Source: Bugula neritina
Lineage: Eukaryota > Bryozoa > Gymnolaemata > Cheilostomatida > Bugulidae
Assembly: GCA_964035545.1 (NCBI GenBank)
Contig: OZ037773.1
Span: 5,534,251-5,598,250, forward strand
Length of the DNA stretch: 64,000 bases
Direction of reading: 5' to 3'
Shown: positions 48,536-60,000 of the stretch, in pieces
How positions within the stretch are numbered: the stretch's first letter is position 1
How the letters are laid out: each line of letters opens with the position of its first letter
Program-made: the position numbers and the translations under genes
The notes under the pieces: generated by a model
The model's input: the letters and a program-made list of their open reading frames with translations, nothing else
Told to the model about the DNA's origin: nothing
The model's database searches: none

Positions 48536-51500
48536 AATTTCCTTGTTTAGTTCTCACAGAAGTTAGTGTGAAAGTGTAGACTGTGTTTATACAGGCAAGT
48601 TGCCATCTGTGCACTATTAGATCTAAACAATGTTTAGAAGGTCCAATAAGTATAGCAAGGTAGAGCGAGAAAACAGACTTCTCTAATGTTTATACAGCTA
48701 CCTATCTAGCCAGGTTCAGTATGTAAATACACACAGTGAAAACTTCCCAATAAACTGCCCTTGAAATTGCGAAATTCCTTGCCTAGAATAAACTCTCCTG
48801 ATACAACAGATGTTACAAAAGATAAGCTATGTGTCAGCAACGTGACTTGATTTGGCAGCATTCAGCAAAACTTACACACTTGATGCATACTATAACCTAC
48901 ACACCATAAGCATTTAAAGATGGCATACTTCTTGTAATTTCACACCGTGCATTGAATTCAAAGATCTGTTTACAGTTAGCGCAAGGTCAAACCTAAAAAT
49001 GTTCCAAGGGTACTTGGCCATATCGCTATTAACCATGACTGTCTGCTGTAATGCATGTAATTTAAATAAATTGAAGCCAGTGGGACAAACTCAAGTCCTA
49101 AATTATGAACTCTGAACTCACTTCAATCAGCCAATCATTAGCTAGAAAGCTTCAAAGACATTTCAAAGGAGAAATTAGTTTTTTTCATAGATTTGGAACT
49201 TATGGCTGCAATAAACACGTTTTTTTAATATTGATAAAAAATTTATTTAACACCAGCAGTTCTATTTTTGCACTAAGGATAATCAAATTAACTTTGTTCT
49301 TGGAAATTTTTTTAGGACAACCTGACTAAAACAATGACAATATGGAAATCTATAAGAAACAGGTGGAAGAAGATGAATTGTATTAATAGTAACCATTTTC
49401 TGACCAGCCAGTCTTAGCAAAACAGGCTAAAGTTTTGTTATAAAATCACACAACTCACTCACTGATAATTGTGAATATAAGCAACAAAATAAATCATTTA
49501 ATTACTGTTTTACTATATTACTATACTTTCAAAAAATTGAAAAAAGTTTTTTTATCTTTTCATAAATTTAACCAAGATGCTATAGCTGTTCTTTTAGTCT
49601 CTACGACAAGTACTGAAACTTTCTGTAGAATAATGAAAACAAACCAAAATTTGCTCAAATTGTAGAAAATCTTGATTAGAACTATAAGCAGTCTTTTACT
49701 AGTCAGTATCCACTAGAATCCAAACATCTATATTATTCTTGTATGAAGAGTTAGCAATAGTGATGTATAGCCTTGCAGACAATTATGATCACGTGATCAC
49801 ATGGTCACATGATAATTGAGTCACATAATCACATGATTACATAGGCATATTGTATATTACACAATTACGACATGGTTTGAATCATGAATAGCACATAAAA
49901 GTTGCGAAATACTGCAATAAATAGAAGGATGACACCATTTTGGTAATATAGTCATATAGTAATCAAATGATAAATAAAAAGGTTTAAATTGTTTTTCTTA
50001 AATTTATTTACCCAAAGCTACTTCAGGAGAAGTCCACAAAATTTGCAAAGATTATAAAAAAGTTTTTAGCAACAATGATGCAACAAATCATGTCAAAAAC
50101 TAAGACACTTAGTATAACTGCTCCTATCTACCTAGTAAATATAGAGTATAATATAAAGCTCTTTGCCGTTACTATCTAAATAGTTCGTCATGGAGTAGTA
50201 CAGAAAATATCTATCTTCAACCATAGAATCTACTACAAATTATACTACGAGTTGTCTATATAAAGTACCATCAATATACCCATCTAATACATTAACTCTC
50301 TAATTGTGTTCATTCATATTCTACAGACACTCAAGCTGCTGAAGTTTTCCATAAACTTTACTTCTCTCAACCACCACATCTGCTGTGGGCCATTAGAAAG
50401 TTGCAAGTTCCAGTTTTTGTTAATCGGGAGTAAATCGCTTGATTTAATTAGAGTTGTAGAGAGAAGGCTGACTTTTAATGTGCGCTAAAGAGCTGTCTAA
50501 TGACTAAGTTAATAAAAATGAAAAAAACTTTTAGAATTCTCAACACAAATGAGGTCACATCTTGTTAACAAAACTCACTTTGACCATCCACGACCTGCAT
50601 ACCCTGACTAGCTGCAGTGCTATTGCACCACACGGCTTCTCTGGCTCAACTGCTCTGTGCATGTATTTTTCTATACTTTAGACAGAATGTAATAAAACTA
50701 ACAAAATAAAAATATATTTACTTTATCTTATTGTTATTGAATGTGATTAAAGCTATTCATTTGAATTCAGAAAGCATAACTTTCATGTCATTTGGCCATT
50801 ATATACATGCTTAGCACTTTAGAATTGATACAACTTTTATACTGTGCAGATTTTGTATAAACCCAGAATTACACGAAAACTACATAGTTTACAGTATATG
50901 AGACAATGCAAGCCCGTATAATTTTATCATGTGCAGAATATTAAGTTAGTATAACATAAATTTGATACACAAAACATTTCATAATAGTCAATTTTGGTTT
51001 TGTTTATTGAACATAGAAAATTATATGTTACTAAAATTTAAAATTATATACTAATATAGTGCTGCGGCTGAACAGTGAAACTAAGGTCAGCGCAAATAAC
51101 ATCTATTATGTTGGTTTTATTTTAGTTACAATGTTTGGTGAACCAAAATATATATCATTTCGCTGCATGTCAACCGATATATTTTGTAGCTTAGTGAATG
51201 CAAATTTTATAAATAAAAGTGGTAATAATATAATATAAATATTCAGTGGTCTAATTAGTGGATACTTGAGCGAGCTGTTGGTAATGTGTTGATAGTGTTA
51301 ATAATATATATTTATAGAATCGGTAAAATTGTTTAAATATAAAAAATAAGCACTGATTTGACTGCAAAGGCTTTCTCAGTGGATATCTGGATTACTATAT
51401 ATTTGGCTTATATATGATAAGTTATAGCATTATTAATTTATGAATTATTTTTTAATTGAGAAGTTGTTTTCTTACTTTGAGTTTATTTTCCAACTACACC

Positions 51501-52700
51501 AATACGAGAAGGTTTTGGCTTGGTGCTTTTGCTTAACAAGATATTATTTAGCAGGTACATAACTATTTAATTTGCAATTTATTACGCCACTACTTTTAAA
51601 ATATTAATACAGACCAGAAACTTTATTATAAATCAAATATAAAATATATGTTAATATACAGAGTTATAAATAACCATGGTTTGCAACAACTCCATTTGCT
51701 CATCTCTTAAAAAATGTGCAGACGTATAGCTAGCTGCATTATATAAATTTTGTCTTGACTTTTATTTTTCAGAAATAAATATTGATATGGAGTGCAATAA
51801 AAAGAGCATTTTTAAGTTTTATGTGATTAAAATTTTCACTTTTCCAATCTATCATGACAAGTAATAGTATAATGTCCTTCAACTCATAATTTAATAATTA
51901 TTCATTTAAACTCAATTCAATATTCTTATTTTAACTGTTCAAAGCATATAGATTTTACTTGCGGAATTTTTGTAGATTATTTGGGGCCAAGGCATTTAAA
52001 ATGGTTGGCAAAAACATTGGAGCATCTTTCCTTAAATATTTCACAAAAATAGTAACAAAATCTGGTTTTTAAAAAAATATTTTAACAAAAAAGTTTTACA
52101 CTTCAGAAACAGTAGCATTTTTTACAAAAACTCTGAGCCATGAACCACACAAAGCTAAAAATCAATATGGTCGCACATAAAGGCTTTTAAAAGCACTCTA
52201 ATTTGTAAGCTAGAGTTCGAAACTATACAAATAAACCCTCTGTAACAAATTAGTAAAATTATATCTTGATTAGCAAAAATTGTTTTAAAGGGAAGTTTTA
52301 AACTTGGGATCACCATTAGTTATATAAGGAAATAAAAACATTCATCAACTTACATTAATCAAAACTTAGGTATGCGCAGCTACTTCACATGCCATAAAAC
52401 AAATCATTGTAAAAGTCAAGCAAATATATCAAAATCTCTACAAAAACTGCAGAATAATAATATTTAAATGAAATAATTACGTGTAAAAAAGGAAGTGACT
52501 AGCTTGCAAGTTCCAGGGTAATAGATGAAAAACCTGTTGCCACACTCCAGAGCGCAACTGAAAATGAGTTTATCAAATGATTTATTTAGAAACAATTACA
52601 ATTTGCATAATAAGTGACACAAACATAAACAAGTAAACAAACACTTCTCCCATCAACCAATTTATAATAAGATATTAGCAACAGTGATTCCGTTCCAGGC
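48536..52700. other. Gene-poor AT-rich stretch upstream of the P450 gene
   Basis: No gene recognised. It contains the E-box palindrome cluster at 49786-49846. Distal control elements of the P450 gene could be here but cannot be identified from sequence alone. Confidence 0.5.
49786..49846. promoter_or_regulatory. CACGTG palindrome with clustered TCACATGA-like repeats
   Basis: TGATCACGTGATCA is a perfect 14-bp palindrome, followed by TCACATGG, TCACATGA, TCACATAA and TCACATGA. It could be a bHLH-type binding cluster or simply a short degenerate repeat; no gene start is nearby. Confidence 0.35.
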
Positions 52701-52738
52701 TTCAGTGCTTAATCTCCTAGTTGCTGAGATCACGTTAG

Positions 52739-52905
52739 CCAATAACGTTTCCGAATTCCACATATAAGTGTCACGCAGCGGTCTACTCGTGCATTTACTA
52801 GATTTTGAATACGTGACCTTCAGTTAACCCCCAGTCACCTGCAGTCCCACAGTTTGTCAATGAGTAGGAGGCGTGGCTTAGAGTAAAGTCTAGAATGTAT
52901 AAATA
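52739..52905 (+). promoter_or_regulatory. Core and proximal promoter of the CYP26-like gene (CCAAT, DR5, GT box, TATA)
   Basis: CCAAT at 52739-52743. A direct repeat with 5-bp spacing at 52814-52830 reads GGGTTA-ACTGA-AGGTCA on the minus strand, with a further half-site AGGTGA at 52835-52840. GGCGTGGC at 52870-52877 is an Sp/KLF-type box. TATAAATA at 52898-52905 lies about 30 bp before the likely start. DR5 elements are the classical binding mode of RAR/RXR, and vertebrate CYP26A1 promoters carry one. Here the 5' half-site differs from consensus by one base. Confidence 0.65.
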
Positions 52906-52927
52906 TAACCAGCCTGCTGGGAATACA

Positions 52928-53011
52928 GCTATTCATCTACCAAACACAACTAGAAACAAGGTTTCTGCAAGAACTTGAAATCACCAGAATTTGAGATCAC
53001 AAGAATTGCAG
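52928..53011 (+). other. Untranslated first exon of the CYP26-like gene
   Basis: Begins about 30 bp after the TATA box (start approximate) and ends at donor GCAG|GTAAGA. It has no ATG. It would join the acceptor TTTTGCAG|GTGCTC at 54061, nine bases before the start codon. Confidence 0.65.
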
Positions 53012-53065
53012 GTAAGAAAATAAACAATAAAAGGGTAAACGCTGTCTATGTTCTGGTGACGGATG

Positions 53066-53094
53066 GTTTGGGGGTCTACACTTGACCCCCAAAC
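53066..53094. promoter_or_regulatory. GC-rich inverted repeat at the start of intron 1 of the CYP26-like gene
   Basis: GTTTGGGGGTC (53066-53076) and GACCCCCAAAC (53084-53094) form an 11-bp perfect stem with a 7-nt loop. The inner part contains opposed GGGTCT and TGACCC, the latter a nuclear-receptor-type half-site on the other strand. Function not shown. Confidence 0.4.
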
Positions 53095-54069
53095 TAAATA
53101 ATTGTCAACGAAATATCTGTAATTTGTAAAAATAGCACATCTTCAAGTCTTGGATCTTATTTTTAGATTGAGAAAACTTTTTTAGCTTAATTGATTGCCA
53201 TAAAATTAATTTTTAATCATTCAATGTTATAAAGTTGTATTTGGCTTAGTAATTAATCATAATTTGCAACAAGAGCATGGTAAAAGCTAATATTTTGAAA
53301 TTGAATAAAGTGTAAATATTTTAAAAATAGTATAATTTATATAGAACAATTATAGCAAGGCTGGCTCAGGGCTAGGTGCCTATAGCTAGTCAGAATGCAG
53401 TTAGAAGCAGGGCAGCATTGAGTTGGGGGTGACTGAGTGCAATATCTGTCTACCCATCAGTGTCCGAACTCCAAACTCACGACCCCATCTCTACTACTAC
53501 ACTCAGTGACCACCAATTTTGTGCTGCTTTTAGCTATTTTCAGCTAGTCAGGTCAGCAAGAGCTGTGTTCCATTTAAAGGGTATTGAACCCAGACTCAGA
53601 TAGTTTCAATCGTTTATCAATGAACATCCGGGGCAATGGCTACATCTGGCTGGGTGTTGTGTAATAATTAAGCCCTAGATTTTAAACAGACAAAGACAGT
53701 AACAACTTGCTTTAACATTAGGTATGTAACTGCATTAAAAGAAACTATGGTTAAGAAATCTGCACTCATCACCAGGCTTGTTGCTATAAATAAATTATCT
53801 TTTTCATAACTTATAATATTATGAGTGCAAAACATAATTTATTGTGTATTCTTTTTTATATCTTTTTATTGTAAGTGTAAATCAATCAGGCAGTATTATC
53901 GTGCATTCTATTTAGTTTCTTAATTAAATTTATTCAATGATGAAAGGAAATTACAAGCTTGAAAGGATTGGAGCTATTTTTAGTTCTTTTTGAGAGTTGA
54001 ATATATAGGAGAAGCAGGAAGTTCAAGATTTTTCGATGATACCGTGTTTGGATTTTGCAGGTGCTCATC

Positions 54070-57000
54070 ATGACTGTCAGCATTATTGGTGAATACCTTT
54101 ACCCTCTCCTGCTGCCGATTGTATTGTGGCTATTTGCTATCTCTCTCTGGACATATTACAACAACAGTCTGAAGGACAGGAACAGCAGTTGTCCCCTCCC
54201 TCCGGGAAACTATGGCCTGCCGTTTGTGGGAGAGACTCTGCACATGGTCTTTCAGGTACGTCAAAGTAAATCTTTACAAGCAACAAAGAAACTCTTTTCT
54301 CTCTTCTAAAAATTGTTATTATATAAAAATTTCATAAGGCAATAATTAAACTAAAGTTACTGGGAGCTGGTGTGATGTATTGGGTTTTCTTAACCAAGAC
54401 ACTGCACTATCTAGTTTTTATAGTACTGGTATGTGCAAGACTTTAACTCGCGCTTTTGCTGTTGCATTTAACATATAGTTGATCATAGAGTCTTCTGTTT
54501 TATTGCAAAAGCTTTTAATGTAGCAGAAGTACAAAATCTGTAAAAGATAGCTGAGATCAGTGACTTCTGGTTGTTTTATTTACTGCATGTCTACTTAATG
54601 TAGGTATAAATACATTTAGGTGTAGTAGTGGAGAAATTCTAATAGCCTAAGCTCTTTAATTTTCTGAATAAATTCCGGTTTGGGTGGAGGGTTTAAATTC
54701 TATAGAGAACAGATTTAGAATTTATCAATCTACAGCACAGGCTTTTCTCAATTTCTTCATTACCTCTATAAGTATTATAGAGAGATCCAGCATAGCCAAA
54801 TTAATGCAGCTTCTCATAGATGCAATATCAAAATATTGTAAAGTTTTTGATTTGTTTGGGTTTGAAGTTTAGTCATATTAGACTAGACATTGCACAGAGT
54901 ATAAACAATCTAAACTCAATGTCTTGTCTTTAGAGGTCAAATGTTACAGCAGCGCTGTGCACGTTCAAATCTTTCATCTGCATGCATTAGAAAGCAGCAG
55001 TTTTGTGACAGCTTTTCTTATCAGATCTCACCTTAGCTGTTTACCTAATGGGAAACCAAATGTCAACAATTAGAGCTGTATTTTCTAGCAGATTATGCAT
55101 ATAGTGGTGAATTTACTGTATCCACTTGGACATCTCTACCAAAGCTTAACTTTAATTTTTTGCATTAAAGTTTTTGCATAGGATGTACTGTACCTCGTAG
55201 GTCTATAAGGATTACAAGCCTATGATATCAATAGTCTACAAAAATATATACTATTATTACCAACTAGTATATCTGGTCTGGAAATTGTATGGCTACTTTA
55301 TTACTATCTTTGAAGGGCTGGAAGTTTTATGAACAACGAAAGCAAAGTTATGGCCATCTTTATAAAACTCACCTAATGGGAAAGCCCACCATCCGAATAT
55401 GGGGCACGGAGAACATACAAAAGGTCAGTTTAAAGTTTTTCAACTTTTGTCATTAGCAAAGAAACATTCGATGTGCACATCTTATTGGATGTTTATTCAT
55501 GGGGGGCAATTCCTATTTCTGCTATAATATTAGTTCAGTAGTACTTGGCATGAAGGTTTGGAGATCGGATAAGATGTATGACTGACATCGTTTACAGAAC
55601 ATTTAGTAAGGTGGTTTGGTTCCTAAATAACTTTTATAGTGCATTGTTAGCTTGCTAGCCTACAAGTGGGAGGTCTGTGGTTTGATTCAAGGTGAGGGGT
55701 GGAAGATTTTACATTTAGTTCTACATGTCTGCCAAATTTCTATTTCTCAGTATAATTAGTATATATCAGTAGTAATTTATTCCTCCCCCCCCCTCATGCA
55801 GTCTTAGTTGTTAAGACTTTGGGCTAAATAAATATCACAGCTCATTCAGAATTTACAACTTCCAGCCTCTATTTTGTTCTCTCATTTCAAATATCCTAAC
55901 ATCTTAGTAACGCTACTATTCAACTTTTGAAATAGGAGCAATATATGCTTTTCTATATCACCAGTCAGCAAGTCTTGGATGCAAATAACAACATGTAAAC
56001 AACAATATGATCAGATATAGATTATATATATTACATACTCAGTGTTGTGAAAAGAGTTCATATAAACTATAGTTTCCTTATAACCAGCTTGGTTTCTAAA
56101 CTAATGTCATTGTTTAATGAGCACACAGCTGATGATCATATCAGAAATCTAAATTTCTCGACAGTTTCTATTGATTAAATTAAAATCAATTTTATTATGA
56201 TTATAGTTTAAAAGTTTTCATGACACATAAAGAAATTTATAAACAGTAGGAAATGTACATGGATTATTCCAAGGTTGATGGAAACAGCCATTTAAATTTT
56301 TGTCTGGCATAAGCTACACATATAAATGTCTTCAAAGTTGAGTGTTGAATGAAAACAACATAATCTCTCATTTCATGTTGAAATTTAAATCTTTTTCTCA
56401 TCTACTATCTTACATTTATTGCCTTTCAATCAAAATTTAATGCCACTTTAATTCTTCAAGCTGCATTTTAATGCGACATCTTTTGTCACAAAAGCAGTTA
56501 TATAGTGCAATAAAATTATTTTTCAGTTACTGAATGTAAATCAATCACATTGTTATGTAACATTTGGCAGGTGGCGCAGCTGTTATATAACATAAGGCTA
56601 ATCTAAAAATCCATAAATTCTCCATTAATCTGTCTTGACTGCCTTTTATTGCCGAGAGTTTGACATATTTGGGCGTCTGTGTGGTCCACAGTCTGCGAAG
56701 TTCTTGAATAACCAGTGAGTTAGAGACATTCCTGCCATGGTCTTTGAACATTGAGTAGCAGCTATAAGTGCAGTCAGCCAGGTTTCTGTCAAAAATATCA
56801 AAGAACTATTAAAATATGATTGCAAATGTTCAAAGAATAAATGCAGTTTTGTATATTTGCCTGCATGTGTGTCTGCAACTATTTATCTCAAGTGGAAGAA
56901 ACCTCAACCACAATTATAACAAAGATAATATCCAGACAGCTATTTCATGGCTGATGACTGTGTCAGAATGAACCTGTATGCTCTTTGGGTTTATCTAGTC

Positions 57001-60000
57001 TTTGGTATACTCTATTTATACATAGAACAGTGATGCACAAAATGCACAAAATAATATACAAGTATATTAGCTCTAGCTTAGGAGCTCTAACCATGTATAT
57101 CAATCTCCTGCAGTCAGTTCAATCAGTTTAGGTCTGCCAGTTATCCACAGTGAAAACATTTTATTACTTTATGATTTCCTTCTTGCTACATTTGCAGTTT
57201 GCAAGGTGTGATATGGTAGAACATTTGGTTTGTACATTTAGGTTGTCAATCAGGGCTGAATAAACGTTTTTACATTAATTTTAAATACGGTACACCTAAA
57301 GGTTTTAAATTGTTTCTAGAACTTACTGTGACCTTGTAATGTTTACAACGGTGCATCAAGGTTAAAAACTGAAAATGATAGTGGCGAAGTTTGCAAACAC
57401 CAATAGTGCAAGTTGCATTAAATTTCTACCTAGTAACTATTATTTTCTCAGTTTTTTACATGAATTGATTGGCCTGTTTTTAAATATCAAACTGCTGCAC
57501 TTCACCTGGAAAACTTTCACTGTATAATATAACACGTGCAGATAACTCTATACTAAGCAAATTTTACACCCTAACCTGAGAGTATTGTGCACTAAATGTT
57601 TGTTGCTCAAATTGGTGAAAATTGAGAGTATACCAATCATTTTTAGTTGGTGCATTTTTGAAAAAAAAATTAAAATATTCTTAGGTAATAAATAGTAAAT
57701 TAAGCATAGACTTTGTTACTTTGAATAAAACCCCACACTAACACAATTACGTTTGAAAGTAACTCGTATTGGTAGAGAGGCTGTAAAAGCTGTTTTAAAG
57801 CAAGCAAAGTTTTGCAGAATCATAATAAAATAGAACGTAGAAAGTGACTCCAATCTCAGGCCTGGTGTCCTTGTATTTTTCACGCATGAATGAGCTTACT
57901 GGCATTTGTCATATGTAATCTTTTAATAACTGAGGTAAAAAACACTAGAATAAAAATGCTTTAAGTAATGGCACCGAACTGTTAACAACAACTACATAAT
58001 ATATCTCACATGGCCATATGAACAACCACAGCACTTCTGCACACCACAGCCTTACAGCATTACTTAACATTTGCACTTGACACGGACTAATAGAAAGCCG
58101 ACTTTGCCTACTAAAATGTCATGTACTTCACTAGGTCTATAAGTCCTCACCTCACTCTTACCTTGAAATACCAGGGGCTGCAGTTTTTCTAATCCCAACT
58201 TCATAAACTCACTAACCTTCAAAAGAAAGATATATCTTTTAAAAAGCTCTTGCTTTGATCAGCTGTCTAACATAAAAGCCATATTCATAATATGATATCT
58301 TTTAACTAGTCAAATTTAGAGCATGCCCTATTATTTTTATTTCAGCATTGCACTTCTGCCACGTCCTCAGGTGATAGTAGGATAACAAAATTTCTTGAAA
58401 TGCAAATAATAAAAGCCAGTAAAATAATTTATCGACTCCATAGTTGAATGTCTGTATATCCATAATTTTATTTCTTCTCAACTTTAGTAATTTTAGAGTA
58501 AGAAAGTATATAAAATCTGTGTTTTGGAGAAATATTTTGAGGAAAAAACTTGTTTAACAATGGAAACCTTTTTACTAGAAGTTGTACATCAGCTAAAAAA
58601 TAGCCATGCTGTTATTGTAACTGCACCACAAATTTTAAGTTAGTTCACCAGCAAATGCAACTGACGGACCAAATTAATATGCATGTTCATTGTCCACTAT
58701 TTATCACTTATAGCTTGTTACAATATCGAATAACATTGCAAGCAGTTTTTCTACGTTGTTTCAGAAGAAAAGATTTAAACCATTTCTATAAATTTATAAT
58801 TTACTGCCTTCTGCAGTGAATTTGTGAAAATACCAGAATTTGTCTGTAACAATTGAACAACCCATGGATTAATGAAGCCCCCACAAGACAATAAGCTGAG
58901 TTAATTATCAGACTAAATGGTCAATTAAAGTTCACTTGACCATTGAGTTGATTAAGCCTTTGTGGGGCTAACTTCACATATAATAGATGGCAGACAGAGC
59001 TCAGTTCCCAAACATTCTTTCATTCAACTTTGCTGTATGAGAATCTTATGCAAATACCTTGGAGACAAACATGGTCAAATGCTGATAAAGTCTACAACAA
59101 CTACTACTAGTGCTCTTATTTCATCTCTAGCTACCAAGCAATGCTGGAGCTACATTGTAAAGTGAAAATATTCCTCAAAATCCTAAGGTTTTCTGAAATA
59201 TTGCATGAAGATACTTTCTAATAAGAGTTAGCTTAGACAAGTTGAAGCATCACAAGCATGTACTAGTGAAGCTTGCTAAGGCAATAGGTAGTAGTAATCA
59301 TGTCAAAATAAGGAATTATTATCTTCAGGGTGCCATTTTCCAGATGCAGTTTCTAATCAATTATATGCCAATCTCCACAACAGCAGTTATTTGTAATTAC
59401 ATGTTTATTAATGCTTTCCTATACGATGTAATTCTTAATAACTCTGGTTTATAACTTAAACATGTCATTTTAACCCTGTCATAGGCTTTGAATTTCACGC
59501 GGTTTATAATTCCACAATATATATTTCACTTAAGCGTTCACTAAGCTCATATTGAGTATATATGATGTTGCAAAGCATTAAGTTATAGCCTATAGCTGAT
59601 TGAGGTGATAAAAATTCTTGGTAACTGTTCGTAATAATATGTGATTTTCAAATATACTCAACGTATACAAACATTCATTAAAATGTATAAACAAATGTAT
59701 TCGTAAAAAAGATTTCAATGGCTACTATCTCATAGTATGCATATAATTGGGCTCTATAAATGGGCTTCGTTTGCCAATTATTACAGTGCTGTAGGCCAAA
59801 ATTTATTAGCAGATTTTATGCCAAGGTGTAGCAATAACCAGTGCATAAATTAAGTCCAAGCATTTATAATAAATCACCAGTTGTTACGTATTGTGGGAGA
59901 AGAGTGACAGAGATTTGGAACCGTAAGGATCTGATCCTATTCAACCTATCTGCCTAATAAATTCCAACAAAATACATAACGCTATTATGATTAATTATCC

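Noticed and set aside
54055-54069. Earlier start for the P450 at 54055
   Set aside because: It would be a TTG in the intron, before the acceptor TTTTGCAG. The first ATG in the exon is at 54070.
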